Below are positions 7,300 through 15,935 of a DNA stretch of 34,526 nt, one piece after another. The notes below the pieces were generated by a model, which made no database searches, was not told the origin of the DNA, and saw only the letters and a list, made by a program, of their open reading frames with translations. Every line of letters starts with the position of its first letter. Positions within the stretch are counted from its first letter, which is position 1. The position numbers and the translations under genes were made by a program. Source of the stretch: Clostridiales bacterium DTU072 (lineage in GTDB: Bacteria; Bacillota; Clostridia; Christensenellales; DTU072); the NCBI GenBank assembly GCA_001512685.1, contig LFSG01000061.1, positions 1-34,526 of the forward strand, read 5' to 3'.

Positions 7300-9387
7300 A
7301 TGAAATTAATAATAGTGGAATCACCTTCAAAATCCAAAACCATTCAAAAGTATTTGGGCGAAGGGTTTAAGGTAATGGCTTCGGGCGGCCATATTTGCGA
7401 TTTGCCCGAAAAAAGTTTGGGCATAGACATTAACGATAATTTCAAACCCGAATATGTCGTCAACGAGAATAAAAAGAATATAATAAAAAAATTGAAAGAG
7501 GCGGCAAAAAACAGCGAGGAAATTTATCTTGCCACAGACCCCGACAGAGAAGGGGAGGCAATAAGCTGGCATCTTGCCAATGTTTTGGAGCTTGACTCCC
7601 CCAAAAGGATTGAATTTAACGAAATCAGCAAAAAAGCCGTCAATGCGGCTTTGAACGCCCCCAGAGAAATCAATATAAGATTGGTGAATTCTCAACAGGC
7701 CAGAAGAGTGCTTGACCGTCTTGTGGGCTACAAGATAAGCCCCGTTCTCAATAAAAAAATCAAATCGGGCTTGAGCGGAGGCAGGGTGCAATCCGCTGCC
7801 CTTAAGATGATTGTGGACAGGGAAAGGGAAATAAGGGCGTTTGTTCCCGAAGAATATTGGAATATCTTTGCCCTGTTGACCAAAAAAGGCCAAAAAGACA
7901 TTATAAAAGCCGCTTTGAACGATTATAACGGCAAAAAGATAAAGGTTACCACCGCCGCCCAAGCCAAAGCGATTGAGGACAACATTAAAGGCGCGAGCTG
8001 GAAGGTGGATTCGGTTAAAAAAGGCGTGTCAAAATCCCGCCCCTCTCCGCCCTTTACTACCAGCACCCTTCAGCAAGACGCTTCCCATCGTTTGGGGATT
8101 TCCGCTCCCGAAGTGATGCGGATTGCTCAACAGCTTTACGAAGGCGTAGATATCGAGGGCGAAGGCCATACCGCGCTGGTAACATATATAAGAACGGACA
8201 GCGTAAGAATTTCTTCGGGCGCTCAGCAAGAAGCGTTGAGCTATATAAAAGAAGTTTACGGAAAAGATTATGTTCCCGCAAGACCCAATGTTTACGCCAA
8301 AAAATCCGCCAATGTTCAAGACGCTCACGAAGCCATTCGTCCCATTTCTTTGCAATTGACTCCGGAAAAATTGAAAAGCAAAATAAGCAGAAACCATTAT
8401 AGATTGTATAAATTGATTTATGACAGGTATTTGGCCAGCCAGATGACCGACGCGGTGTATAACACGCTAAACGCCCATATAACCGCTTTTGCCGACAGCG
8501 GCAATTACGGCTTTAAGGTAACGGGCAAAACGCTTGTCTTTAAGGGTTATACCGTAGTATATGACAATCAATCCGAGGAAGGCGAGGAAAAGTGCGACAC
8601 CCTTCCTTTAATCGAAGAAGGGGAAGAGCCGCAATTCAAGGAATTGATTTGCGAACAGAAATTTACCAAGCCCCCATCGAGATATACCGAAGCCACGCTT
8701 GTCAAAGCCATGGAAGAAAACGGCATAGGGCGGCCCAGCACTTACGCTACCGTCATCAGCGTGCTTGCCAAAAGAGATTATACGGTAAAAGAAAAAAAGA
8801 CGCTTAAGCCCACCCAATTGGGAGAAACGGTGGTGGAATTCATGGAGAACAATTTTACCGATATCGTGGACATAAAATTTACCGCCGGCATGGAGGACAA
8901 GCTGGACGCCATCGCGCAAGGGGAAGAGTGGCAAAAGATTATTGCCGATTTCTATCCCCCATTTGAAAAAAATGTCAAAATGGCGTATAGTAAAGAAAAG
9001 AAAATAAAATTGGATGAAGAAACCACCGACGTGGTTTGCGAAAAATGCGGCGCTTTAATGGTAATCAGAAGCGGCCGCTACGGGAAGTTTATGGCTTGTC
9101 CCAACTATCCCAAATGCAAAAACGTAAAAAGCTTTGTGGAAAAAGTGGGCAAATGTCCCAAATGCGGGGGTGACATAGTAAAGAAAAAAACCAAAAAGGG
9201 CAAACTGTTTTACGGATGCGGCAACTATCCCCAATGCGATTTTTTGAGCTGGGAATTGCCCGCGCCGTATTATTGCCCTCAATGCTCAAACGTTATGACG
9301 ATAACCCAAAAAGGCGACAATAAAGTATATGTGTGTTTGAACAAAAACTGCAAACATTCAATAATCGCGAAAAATGAAGAAGATTAA
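7300..9387 (+). CDS. topA: DNA topoisomerase I (type IA)
   Basis: 695 residues, a usual length for Firmicutes. It relaxes negative supercoils through a 5'-phosphotyrosyl intermediate. The Toprim domain shows the acidic E7 (IIVESPSKS) and D80/D82/E84 in ATDPDREGEAISWH. The catalytic tyrosine is Y296 in TYIRTDSVRIS. The core also holds QSAALKMIVDRE, DAHEAIRP and GIGRPSTYA. Three C-terminal zinc ribbons begin at about C580 (CEKC...CPNYPKC), C619 (CPKC...CGNYPQC) and C659 (CPQC...CLNKNC). All motifs are intact. It starts 5 bases after dprA and its end overlaps trmFO by 14 bases. Confidence 0.99.
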   Translation: MKLIIVESPSKSKTIQKYLGEGFKVMASGGHICDLPEKSLGIDINDNFKPEYVVNENKKNIIKKLKEAAKNSEEIYLATDPDREGEAISWHLANVLELDSPKRIEFNEISKKAVNAALNAPREINIRLVNSQQARRVLDRLVGYKISPVLNKKIKSGLSGGRVQSAALKMIVDREREIRAFVPEEYWNIFALLTKKGQKDIIKAALNDYNGKKIKVTTAAQAKAIEDNIKGASWKVDSVKKGVSKSRPSPPFTTSTLQQDASHRLGISAPEVMRIAQQLYEGVDIEGEGHTALVTYIRTDSVRISSGAQQEALSYIKEVYGKDYVPARPNVYAKKSANVQDAHEAIRPISLQLTPEKLKSKISRNHYRLYKLIYDRYLASQMTDAVYNTLNAHITAFADSGNYGFKVTGKTLVFKGYTVVYDNQSEEGEEKCDTLPLIEEGEEPQFKELICEQKFTKPPSRYTEATLVKAMEENGIGRPSTYATVISVLAKRDYTVKEKKTLKPTQLGETVVEFMENNFTDIVDIKFTAGMEDKLDAIAQGEEWQKIIADFYPPFEKNVKMAYSKEKKIKLDEETTDVVCEKCGALMVIRSGRYGKFMACPNYPKCKNVKSFVEKVGKCPKCGGDIVKKKTKKGKLFYGCGNYPQCDFLSWELPAPYYCPQCSNVMTITQKGDNKVYVCLNKNCKHSIIAKNEED

Positions 9388-10675
9388 GATTATCGGCGGG
9401 GGACTTGCGGGAAGCGAAGCCGCTTATCAGTTGTTAAAAAGGGGCTGCGAGGTGGTTATGTACGAAATGCGCCCCAATGTAATGACGCCCGCCCATACCA
9501 CCGCCCGCCTTGCCGAGCTGGTATGCTCCAACAGCTTCAAAAGCGTTGCGGAAGACACCCCTCAAGGGGCGTTGAAGCTGGAACTGAAAGAACTGGATTC
9601 GCTTATACTGAAAACGGCGCAAAAGCATGCCGTGCCCGCCGGCGGCGCCTTGGCGGTTGACCGAAACGCCTTTGCCGAAGAGATAGAAAAAACTTTGCTT
9701 GCCTTTGATAAATTTACTCTTATCAGGCAAGAGCATGCCGAAATAAACGATTTTACAATAATTGCCTCAGGACCTTTGACATCGCGAAAATTGTCGGATA
9801 GAATTAAAGAAAAACTGGGCATGGAGTATCTTTATTTTTATGACGCGGCCGCGCCTATCGTAACTTATGAAAGCATAGATTTAGGGAACGCTTTTTGGGG
9901 CGGAAGATACGGAAAAGGCGGCGACGATTACCTTAATTGCCCCATGGATAAGGAGCAGTATTGCCGATTTGTGGAGAATTTGGTTAACGCTGAAAGGGTG
10001 ATACTGAAAGAGTTTGAAAACAAAGAGGTTTTTTCCGCTTGCATGCCCATTGAGGTTATGGCGGAAAGGGGCATGGACAGCTTGCGCTTCGGGCCCTTCA
10101 GACCTGTGGGGTTGAAAGATCCCAAAACTTCGCAAAAACCTTACGCCGCGCTACAATTAAGGAAAGAGGACGGATATGATCGCTTGTATAACCTTGTGGG
10201 ATGTCAGACCAACCTTAAATTCGCCGAGCAAAAAAGGGTGTTTTCCCTTATACCCGCTTTGAAGAACGCCGAATTTGCAAGGTACGGGGTTATGCACCGC
10301 AACACCTTTATAAACAGTCCCAAAACGCTCAACGCCGATTTTTCGCTGAGAACCCATGAAACGGTGTTCTTCGCGGGGCAGATAAGCGGCGTGGAAGGAT
10401 ATATGGAAAGCTGCATGAGCGGGCTTATGGCGGCAATTAACATATATAGGAAATCAAAAGGACAGAGAAGTATAACGCCCGACGAGTATACTATGTGTGG
10501 AAGTCTTATGCGTTATATTTCGGGCGCGGTAAAGGATTTTCAACCTATGCATGTCAGCTTTGCGCTGCTGCCTCCTTTGGAAGAAAACATAAAGGACAAA
10601 AAACAAAGAAAAACGGCTTATACCCAAAGAGCCGTAAAACATATGAAAGAATTTATCACTAAAATTGAGAGGTGA
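9374..10675 (+). CDS. trmFO: TrmFO, folate/FAD-dependent tRNA m5U54 methyltransferase
   Basis: 433 residues. It makes 5-methyluridine at position 54 of tRNA with methylene-tetrahydrofolate as carbon donor and FADH2 as reductant. The N-terminal FAD-binding motif is GGGLAGSEAA. C51 (ELVCSNSF) and C223 (SACMPIEVMAERG) correspond to the two catalytic cysteines known in Bacillus TrmFO. GPFRPVGL and the C-terminal GQISGVEGYMES stretch are also typical. The ATG lies inside the end of topA with no clear ribosome site, so translational coupling to topA is likely. The serine hydroxymethyltransferase downstream at 14680 supplies its folate substrate. In Bacillus the next gene is the recombinase codV; here hslV follows directly. 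Confidence 0.98.
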   Translation: MKKIKIIGGGLAGSEAAYQLLKRGCEVVMYEMRPNVMTPAHTTARLAELVCSNSFKSVAEDTPQGALKLELKELDSLILKTAQKHAVPAGGALAVDRNAFAEEIEKTLLAFDKFTLIRQEHAEINDFTIIASGPLTSRKLSDRIKEKLGMEYLYFYDAAAPIVTYESIDLGNAFWGGRYGKGGDDYLNCPMDKEQYCRFVENLVNAERVILKEFENKEVFSACMPIEVMAERGMDSLRFGPFRPVGLKDPKTSQKPYAALQLRKEDGYDRLYNLVGCQTNLKFAEQKRVFSLIPALKNAEFARYGVMHRNTFINSPKTLNADFSLRTHETVFFAGQISGVEGYMESCMSGLMAAINIYRKSKGQRSITPDEYTMCGSLMRYISGAVKDFQPMHVSFALLPPLEENIKDKKQRKTAYTQRAVKHMKEFITKIER

Positions 10676-10679
10676 ACTT

Positions 10680-11210
10680 ATGTTGAAAGGAACGACTATA
10701 TGCGCGGTCAAAAGAGACGGCATAACCGCCATCGCGGGCGATGGCCAAGTAACCATGGGGGAACATACTATTCTTAAAGGAAACGCCAAAAAAGTAAAAA
10801 GAATATACAATGATAAAGTGGTAATGGGCTTTGCGGGCTCGGTGAGCGACGCTTTCAGCTTGTCCGAAAAATTTGAGGAAATGCTGCAAAAATATTCGGG
10901 CAACCTTTTGAGAAGCTGCGTGGAGCTTGCCGAAGAATGGAGAAAAGGCAACATGATAAGGCCTTTGGAAGCTTTGCTTATCGTCGCCGATAAAGACAAT
11001 ATGTTTATTGTCAGCGGCAACGGAAACGTAATAGAGCCCGAAGGCGGAGCCTGCGCCATAGGCAGCGGAGGCAATTATGCCCTGTCGGCGGCAAGGGCCT
11101 TGCTGGCAAATACCGACTTAAAGGCCGACGAAATAGCCTTAAGGAGCATGAAAATAGCTTCCGAGCTGTGCGTGTTCACCAATGATAACTTTACGTTGGA
11201 GATAGTATAG
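10680..11210 (+). CDS. hslV: HslV (ClpQ), peptidase subunit of the HslUV protease
   Basis: 176 residues, a normal length. It is a proteasome-type threonine peptidase that forms a double hexameric ring capped by HslU. The start chosen is the ATG at 10680, after a GAGAGGTGA site at 10667-10675; an upstream in-frame ATG at 10665 would overlap trmFO and add residues unlike the family. The sequence MLKGTTICAVKRDG predicts removal of four residues to expose the catalytic threonine T5. GDGQVTMG, LKGNAKKVKRIY (with the conserved lysine) and GFAGSVSDAF are family hallmarks, and AIGSGGNYALSAARAL lies near the end. HslU follows after 11 bases, so the pair is clearly functional as an operon. Confidence 0.97.
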   Translation: MLKGTTICAVKRDGITAIAGDGQVTMGEHTILKGNAKKVKRIYNDKVVMGFAGSVSDAFSLSEKFEEMLQKYSGNLLRSCVELAEEWRKGNMIRPLEALLIVADKDNMFIVSGNGNVIEPEGGACAIGSGGNYALSAARALLANTDLKADEIALRSMKIASELCVFTNDNFTLEIV

Positions 11211-11221
11211 GGAGGTAAACA

Positions 11222-12547
11222 ATGGAATTAACACCCAAACAAATAGTCAATGAGCTTAACAGATATATCATAGGGCAGGACGAAGCCAAAAAAGCGGTGG
11301 CGGTGGCGTTAAGAAACCGTTACAGAAGAAGACAGCTTGACCCTGCGCTTGCCGATGAAATAACGCCCAAAAACATAATCATGAAAGGCCCTACCGGCGT
11401 GGGCAAGACCGAAATAGCAAGAAGGCTGGCCAAGCTGGTCAAAGCGCCTTTCGTTAAGGTGGAAGCCACAAAGTTTACCGAAGTGGGATATGTAGGCAGA
11501 GATGTGGAGTCCATGATAAGAGACCTTGTGGAAGTGTCTATCAGACTGGTAAGGGAAGAAAAACTGCAAGAAGTGGAGCCCAAGGCCAAGGAAGTCGCCG
11601 AATTGAAAATTGTCAACGCTCTGTATCCCATAAGAAAAAAAGCCAACCCCGAAAAACCCGACAATCTTTTAAGGGAAGAGCTTTATGAAGAGCTTCGCAA
11701 AGGCAATTTGGACAAAATACCCGTGGAAATAGAGGTGGAGGAGTCCCCCAAAACCTTACAAATAGGCCCTATCGTGGGAGGCCCGGGGGGCATGGGCATG
11801 GACAACAATATAGGGGATATTTTCGGAAGCCTGCTTCCTAGAAGAAGAAAGAAAAGAAAAATTACCGTGGGCGAAGCGCTTAAGATTTTTATACAGGAAG
11901 AAGCCAACAAGCTTATAGATAAAGACGCCTTGCAATCCGAAGCGCTTATGAGAGCCGAGCAGGACGGAATCGTCTTTATTGACGAAATAGATAAAATCGC
12001 CTCAAAAGGAAAAACCCACGGACCCGATGTTTCCAGAGAAGGCGTGCAAAGGGATATCTTGCCCGTGGTCGAAGGATGCACCATTGCCACCAAATACGGC
12101 AATATAAAAACCGATTATATCTTATTCATTGCCGCGGGCTCTTTTCATATTTCCAAAGTAAGCGACCTTATTCCTGAACTGCAGGGCAGATTCCCCATAA
12201 TCGTGGAGCTTACCAGCTTAAGCGAAGAGGACTTCTTCAAAATTCTGCAAGAACCCGACAACGCCATTATTAAGCAGTATACCGAGCTGTTGAAGGTTGA
12301 TAAATTAAATCTTACTTTTACCGAAGACGCTATTAGGGAAATGGCGAGAATAGCTTATCTCGAAAATGAGAATAACGAAAACATAGGGGCCAGAAGATTG
12401 CATAACGTAATGGAAATGCTGCTTGAGGAAATGTCATTTAACGCCGACGGACAATCCGAAGTGGATCTTGTGGTGGATAAGGAGTTCGTGCAAACTAATC
12501 TCGAAAAAGCGCTCAAAACGCTTAATCTTAAAAAATATATTTTGTAA
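11222..12547 (+). CDS. hslU: HslU (ClpY), ATPase subunit of the HslUV protease
   Basis: 441 residues. An AAA+ unfoldase that feeds substrates to HslV. Visible elements: N-terminal [31 protein letters not shown], Walker [10 protein letters not shown], pore loop GYVGRDVE, an intermediate I-domain (about 110-240) that includes a glycine- and methionine-rich stretch, Walker [11 protein letters not shown], sensor region LQGRFPI, and the arginine-containing ENIGARRL motif. The C terminus ends KKYIL, as expected for the tail that docks into HslV. A GGGAGG site precedes the ATG. The codY gene that follows hslU in Bacillus is absent; hisS comes next after 14 bases. Confidence 0.98.
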   Translation: MELTPKQIVNELNRYIIGQDEAKKAVAVALRNRYRRRQLDPALADEITPKNIIMKGPTGVGKTEIARRLAKLVKAPFVKVEATKFTEVGYVGRDVESMIRDLVEVSIRLVREEKLQEVEPKAKEVAELKIVNALYPIRKKANPEKPDNLLREELYEELRKGNLDKIPVEIEVEESPKTLQIGPIVGGPGGMGMDNNIGDIFGSLLPRRRKKRKITVGEALKIFIQEEANKLIDKDALQSEALMRAEQDGIVFIDEIDKIASKGKTHGPDVSREGVQRDILPVVEGCTIATKYGNIKTDYILFIAAGSFHISKVSDLIPELQGRFPIIVELTSLSEEDFFKILQEPDNAIIKQYTELLKVDKLNLTFTEDAIREMARIAYLENENNENIGARRLHNVMEMLLEEMSFNADGQSEVDLVVDKEFVQTNLEKALKTLNLKKYIL

Positions 12548-12561
12548 AAAGGTAGCGATAT

Positions 12562-13812
12562 ATGATTAGAATACAAAAGGGCACAAAGGATGTGCTGCCT
12601 TCAGAAAGCCATAAATGGCATTTCATTGAAGACAAAATCAGAAAGATTGCCCTCGATTTCGGCTTAAAAGAAATCAGAACCCCCACCTTCGAGGCTACCG
12701 AGCTGTTTGTGAGGGGCGTGGGCGAAACCACGGATATTGTCAACAAGGAAATGTATACGTTTATGGACAAAGGCGGCAGAAGCGTTACGCTTAAGCCCGA
12801 AGGCACGGCGGGAGCGGCAAGAAGCTTTATTGAAAATTCTTTGGACGCGGCCCCGCAGCCCACAAAAATGTATTATATTACCCCGGTGTTCCGATATGAG
12901 CGCCCGCAGTCGGGAAGATTGAGGGAGCACCATCAGTTCGGGGTGGAATTTATGGGCAGCCCTTCTCCTTTGGCCGACGCAGAAGTAATCGTTATCGCCA
13001 AAACCTTGTTTGACAGATTGGGAATAAATAATCTTGAATTGAATGTCAACAGCATAGGCTGTCCCCAGTGCCGCAAAAAATACAATGAGGTTTTGAAAGA
13101 ATACCTTGAAAGCAATAAGGCTTCTTATTGTGAAACCTGCAAAGAAAGGATGAATAAAAATCCTTTGCGCGCCCTTGATTGCAAGGAAAAAACCTGCGTG
13201 GATTTGAATAAAAAAGCGCCCGTGGTTTTGGATTATTTATGCGACAAATGCCTTAATCATCATAAAGAGCTTTTAGATATCCTTGATTATATCGGAATTG
13301 ATTTCAAGGTCAATCCGTATATTGTCAGAGGACTGGATTATTATACGCGGACGGTGTTTGAGTTTGTTTCCAACAATATCGGCGCCCAAGGCACTGTATG
13401 CGGGGGCGGAAGATATGACAATCTTGTGGAATCCATGGGCGGCAAAAGCGTCCCAGCCGTAGGTTTTGGCATGGGTTTGGAAAGGCTTATCATGGTGGCG
13501 GAAAACTGCGGCGTGTCCTTGGGGGAAGAGGAAACACCCTTATTGTATGTCGCGCCTTTGGGAAAGGAACAATATAAAGAGGCTTTCAAGATTATACATA
13601 ATCTTAGACAAAAAGGCGTAAGCTGCGAAACCGATTATATGGACAGAAGCTTAAAGGCTCAAATGAAGTACGCCGATAAGAAAGGGTACAGGTTTGTGCT
13701 GGTGCTTGGGGAAAACGAGATAAAACAAAACAAGGCCATGCTCAAAGACATGAAAAACAGCGGCGGCGACAAGGAAATATCCCTTGACGACATAGAAAAG
13801 TATTTAATATAA
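12562..13812 (+). CDS. hisS: Histidyl-tRNA synthetase
   Basis: 416 residues, class II aminoacyl-tRNA synthetase that charges tRNA-His. Motif 2 is visible as FRYERPQSGRLREHHQFGVEFMG, the histidine-specific loops as RGLDYYTRTVFEF and GAQGTVCGGGRYDNL, and motif 3 as GFGMGLERL. A cysteine-rich insert (CPQC, CETC, CDKC between about residues 170 and 235) is seen in many clostridial enzymes and might bind zinc. The C-terminal anticodon-binding domain starts near residue 330. This is the true synthetase; the paralogue at 28052 is the HisZ regulator. It is embedded in the comM-trxA run with only short gaps and no T-box upstream. Confidence 0.98.
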   Translation: MIRIQKGTKDVLPSESHKWHFIEDKIRKIALDFGLKEIRTPTFEATELFVRGVGETTDIVNKEMYTFMDKGGRSVTLKPEGTAGAARSFIENSLDAAPQPTKMYYITPVFRYERPQSGRLREHHQFGVEFMGSPSPLADAEVIVIAKTLFDRLGINNLELNVNSIGCPQCRKKYNEVLKEYLESNKASYCETCKERMNKNPLRALDCKEKTCVDLNKKAPVVLDYLCDKCLNHHKELLDILDYIGIDFKVNPYIVRGLDYYTRTVFEFVSNNIGAQGTVCGGGRYDNLVESMGGKSVPAVGFGMGLERLIMVAENCGVSLGEEETPLLYVAPLGKEQYKEAFKIIHNLRQKGVSCETDYMDRSLKAQMKYADKKGYRFVLVLGENEIKQNKAMLKDMKNSGGDKEISLDDIEKYLI

Positions 13813-13819
13813 ATCGCGT

Positions 13820-14245
13820 ATGACAGAAATAGGCACTATAAGCAAAATCGATAAAAAGAATAGGGCTACCGTTCGTTTTCCGCGCAAGACGGCTTGCGAG
13901 AATTGTCGAATGTGTCTTAAGCCCAAAGACGAAATGTATGTGGAATTGCTGGTTAAAAATACGCTTGGCGCCAAAGTCGGCGATAAAGTAAGCGTCAGCA
14001 TGGGCAAACAGATAGTGCTTATTTCTTCGATTATTGTTTATCTTTTGCCCGTAGTTTTGGTGGCGGCGGCTTTGTTTTTTACGCGCAGCATGAAAGAGAT
14101 ATTGAGTTTCGGCATTTCCATGGGCATACTGATAATCAGCTATGTGATAATAGCTTTTATCGATAAATGGATAAAGAGCAATAAAAATTATATTCCGAAA
14201 ATGGTAGCCATACTAAAAGAGGAGGATAATCAAAATGGCAAATGA
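13820..14245 (+). CDS. RseC/SoxR-reducer family membrane protein
   Basis: 141 residues. The N-terminal cytosolic part has a cysteine motif CENCRMC (residues 32-38) inside a small beta-rich domain (GTISKIDKKNRATVRFPRK ... GDKVSVSM). Two adjacent transmembrane segments follow (about 71-91 and 95-114), then a basic tail. This is the layout of the RseC/MucC family, linked in proteobacteria to SoxR reduction and sigma-E control; its role in Firmicutes is not established. No ribosome site is visible, but the start is 7 bases after the hisS stop. Its 3' end overlaps trxA by 11 bases, which suggests a thiol-redox partnership (inference). Confidence 0.85.
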   Translation: MTEIGTISKIDKKNRATVRFPRKTACENCRMCLKPKDEMYVELLVKNTLGAKVGDKVSVSMGKQIVLISSIIVYLLPVVLVAAALFFTRSMKEILSFGISMGILIISYVIIAFIDKWIKSNKNYIPKMVAILKEEDNQNGK

Positions 14246-14558
14246 AAAAACGCTTCAGCTGACAATGGACAATTTCAACAAAACCATTGCCCAAGGCATT
14301 ACGCTGGTGGATTTTTGGGCGGAATGGTGCGGCCCGTGCAGAATGCTTTTGCCTGTAATCGAAAGCGTGGCTCAAGAGCTTGAAGGCAAGGTCAAAGTCG
14401 CCAAGGTAAATGTGGACAACCAAGAAGCCATAGCTCAAAAATACGGCATATTGACAATACCCACCGTTATTCTTTTTAAGGACGGAGAGGTTATGGAAAA
14501 ATTGGTGGGATATAAAAACAAGCAAGTTTTTATTGAAATGGTTAACAAATATTTATAA
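14235..14558 (+). CDS. trxA: Thioredoxin
   Basis: 107 residues, the standard thioredoxin size. The active site is WCGPC (C32, C35) in VDFWAEWCGPCRM, and the cis-proline loop is GILTIPTVILFKDGE. It reduces protein disulfides in the cytoplasm with electrons from thioredoxin reductase, which is not in the window. The ATG at 14235 has an AGAGGAGG site about 9 bases upstream, inside the preceding gene. It is the last gene of the comM-trxA run; a new promoter for glyA follows. Confidence 0.97.
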   Translation: MANEKTLQLTMDNFNKTIAQGITLVDFWAEWCGPCRMLLPVIESVAQELEGKVKVAKVNVDNQEAIAQKYGILTIPTVILFKDGEVMEKLVGYKNKQVFIEMVNKYL

Positions 14559-14594
14559 GTAAGAAATTGGTAAAAATTTTTGTGAAAGCTCATT

Positions 14595-14610
14595 TCTTTT
14601 TGCAAAAAGA
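14595..14610. repeat. Perfect 16-base palindrome in the trxA-glyA gap
   Basis: TCTTTTTGCAAAAAGA is its own reverse complement. It lies 13 bases upstream of the glyA -35 box. A second inverted pair surrounds it: the arm at 14569-14579 pairs with 14626-14636 (10 Watson-Crick pairs and one G-U). It could be an operator for glyA or a weak AT-rich end signal for the trxA transcript; nothing in the sequence decides. Confidence 0.6.
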
Positions 14611-14622
14611 TAGGTGTTTTTG

Positions 14623-14650
14623 TTGAAATTTTTGCCATGATAGTTATAAT
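14623..14650 (+). promoter_or_regulatory. Sigma-A-type promoter of glyA-nifS-nifU
   Basis: TTGAAA (14623-14628) and TATAAT (14645-14650) with a 16-base spacer. Transcription would begin near 14657, leaving a leader of about 23 bases with a GAGGT ribosome site before the ATG at 14680. No riboswitch fits in this leader. Confidence 0.6.
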
Positions 14651-14679
14651 TAAAGATATTAAGAAAATGAGGTAAATTA

Positions 14680-15933
14680 ATGATTGACTTAACGCCCATA
14701 AAAAGAGATGACCCCGAAATATACGAGGGGTTGGTAAAAGAGCTTGAAAGGCAGGAAAACAATATAGAGCTTATCGCAAGCGAAAATTTCGTGTCCCCCA
14801 ATGTTATGCTTGTCGCGGGTTCCCATTTGACCAATAAATACGCCGAAGGTTATCCCGGCAAAAGGTATTACGGCGGCTGCGAATTTGTGGATATCGCCGA
14901 AAATCTTGCCATTGAAAGAGCCAAACGGCTTTTTGGCGGAGAGCATGTCAATGTGCAATGCCATTGCGGAAGCAGCGCCAACATACAAATATATTACGCT
15001 TTATTGAATGTGGGCGATACCGTAATGGGAATGGATCTCAGCCACGGCGGACACCTCACCCACGGCAGCAAGGCCAGTATGAGCGGCTCTTATTTTAATT
15101 TCGTGCCTTACGGAGTGAGAGAAGACAACGGCTATGTGGATTATGACGAGGTCAGAAAAATTGCCCTTAAGCATAAACCCAAGCTTATCGTGGCGGGGGC
15201 AAGCGCCTATCCCAGAGCTTTGGATTTTAAGAAATTCAGAGAAATAGCCGACGAAGTAGGGGCCATACTTATGGTTGACATGGCCCATATAGCGGGGCTG
15301 GTGGCGGCGGGCTTGCACCAAAATCCCGTGCATTACGCTCAAATTGTAACCACCACCACCCATAAAACCTTGAGGGGTCCGAGAGGGGGCATGATTATTT
15401 GCAATCAAGAATACGCCAAGGCTATCGACAAAGCCGTTTTTCCCGGCACGCAAGGCGGCCCGCTTATGCACATCATAGCCGCCAAAGCCGTGGCTTTCAA
15501 AGAAGCGCTGAGCGATGAGTTCAAGCAATATCAAAAGCAAATAATAAACAACGCCAAAGCCATGGCGGATACATTGATGGAAAAAGGTATAAAGTTATTC
15601 TCCAACGGCACCGACAATCATTTGATGCTGCTGGATTTAAGACAAACGCCTTGTACGGGCAGGGAACTGGAAGAATTGCTTGACGGAATGCGCATCACCA
15701 CTAACAAAAACTCCATACCTTTTGATACCGCAAGTCCTTTCAATCCCAACGGATTGAGAATAGGCACGCCCGGCGCCACCACAAGAGGCATGAAGGAAGA
15801 AGAAATGCGCGTTATCGCCGAATGCATAGCAAAAGTCATTTATCAAAAAGAAAAGGTAAAGGACGAAGTTATCGCCACAGTAAAGGGATTAACCGAAAAA
15901 TTCCCTCTGTATAAAGGAAAATTTGTGTTATAA
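14680..15933 (+). CDS. glyA: Serine hydroxymethyltransferase
   Basis: 417 residues. A PLP enzyme that converts serine and tetrahydrofolate to glycine and 5,10-methylene-THF. The PLP lysine lies in [26 protein letters not shown] near the N terminus, [15 protein letters not shown], and the [12 protein letters not shown] loop are all intact. It supplies methylene-THF, the donor used by TrmFO upstream, and one-carbon units for purines and thymidylate. It has its own promoter and is followed by the cysteine desulfurase gene after 2 bases. Confidence 0.99.
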   Translation: MIDLTPIKRDDPEIYEGLVKELERQENNIELIASENFVSPNVMLVAGSHLTNKYAEGYPGKRYYGGCEFVDIAENLAIERAKRLFGGEHVNVQCHCGSSANIQIYYALLNVGDTVMGMDLSHGGHLTHGSKASMSGSYFNFVPYGVREDNGYVDYDEVRKIALKHKPKLIVAGASAYPRALDFKKFREIADEVGAILMVDMAHIAGLVAAGLHQNPVHYAQIVTTTTHKTLRGPRGGMIICNQEYAKAIDKAVFPGTQGGPLMHIIAAKAVAFKEALSDEFKQYQKQIINNAKAMADTLMEKGIKLFSNGTDNHLMLLDLRQTPCTGRELEELLDGMRITTNKNSIPFDTASPFNPNGLRIGTPGATTRGMKEEEMRVIAECIAKVIYQKEKVKDEVIATVKGLTEKFPLYKGKFVL

Positions 15934-15935
15934 AA

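Noticed and set aside
10665-10679. Upstream ATG for hslV
   Set aside because: It would add five residues unlike the family and overlap trmFO; the ATG at 10680 has the ribosome site and correct spacing to the catalytic threonine.
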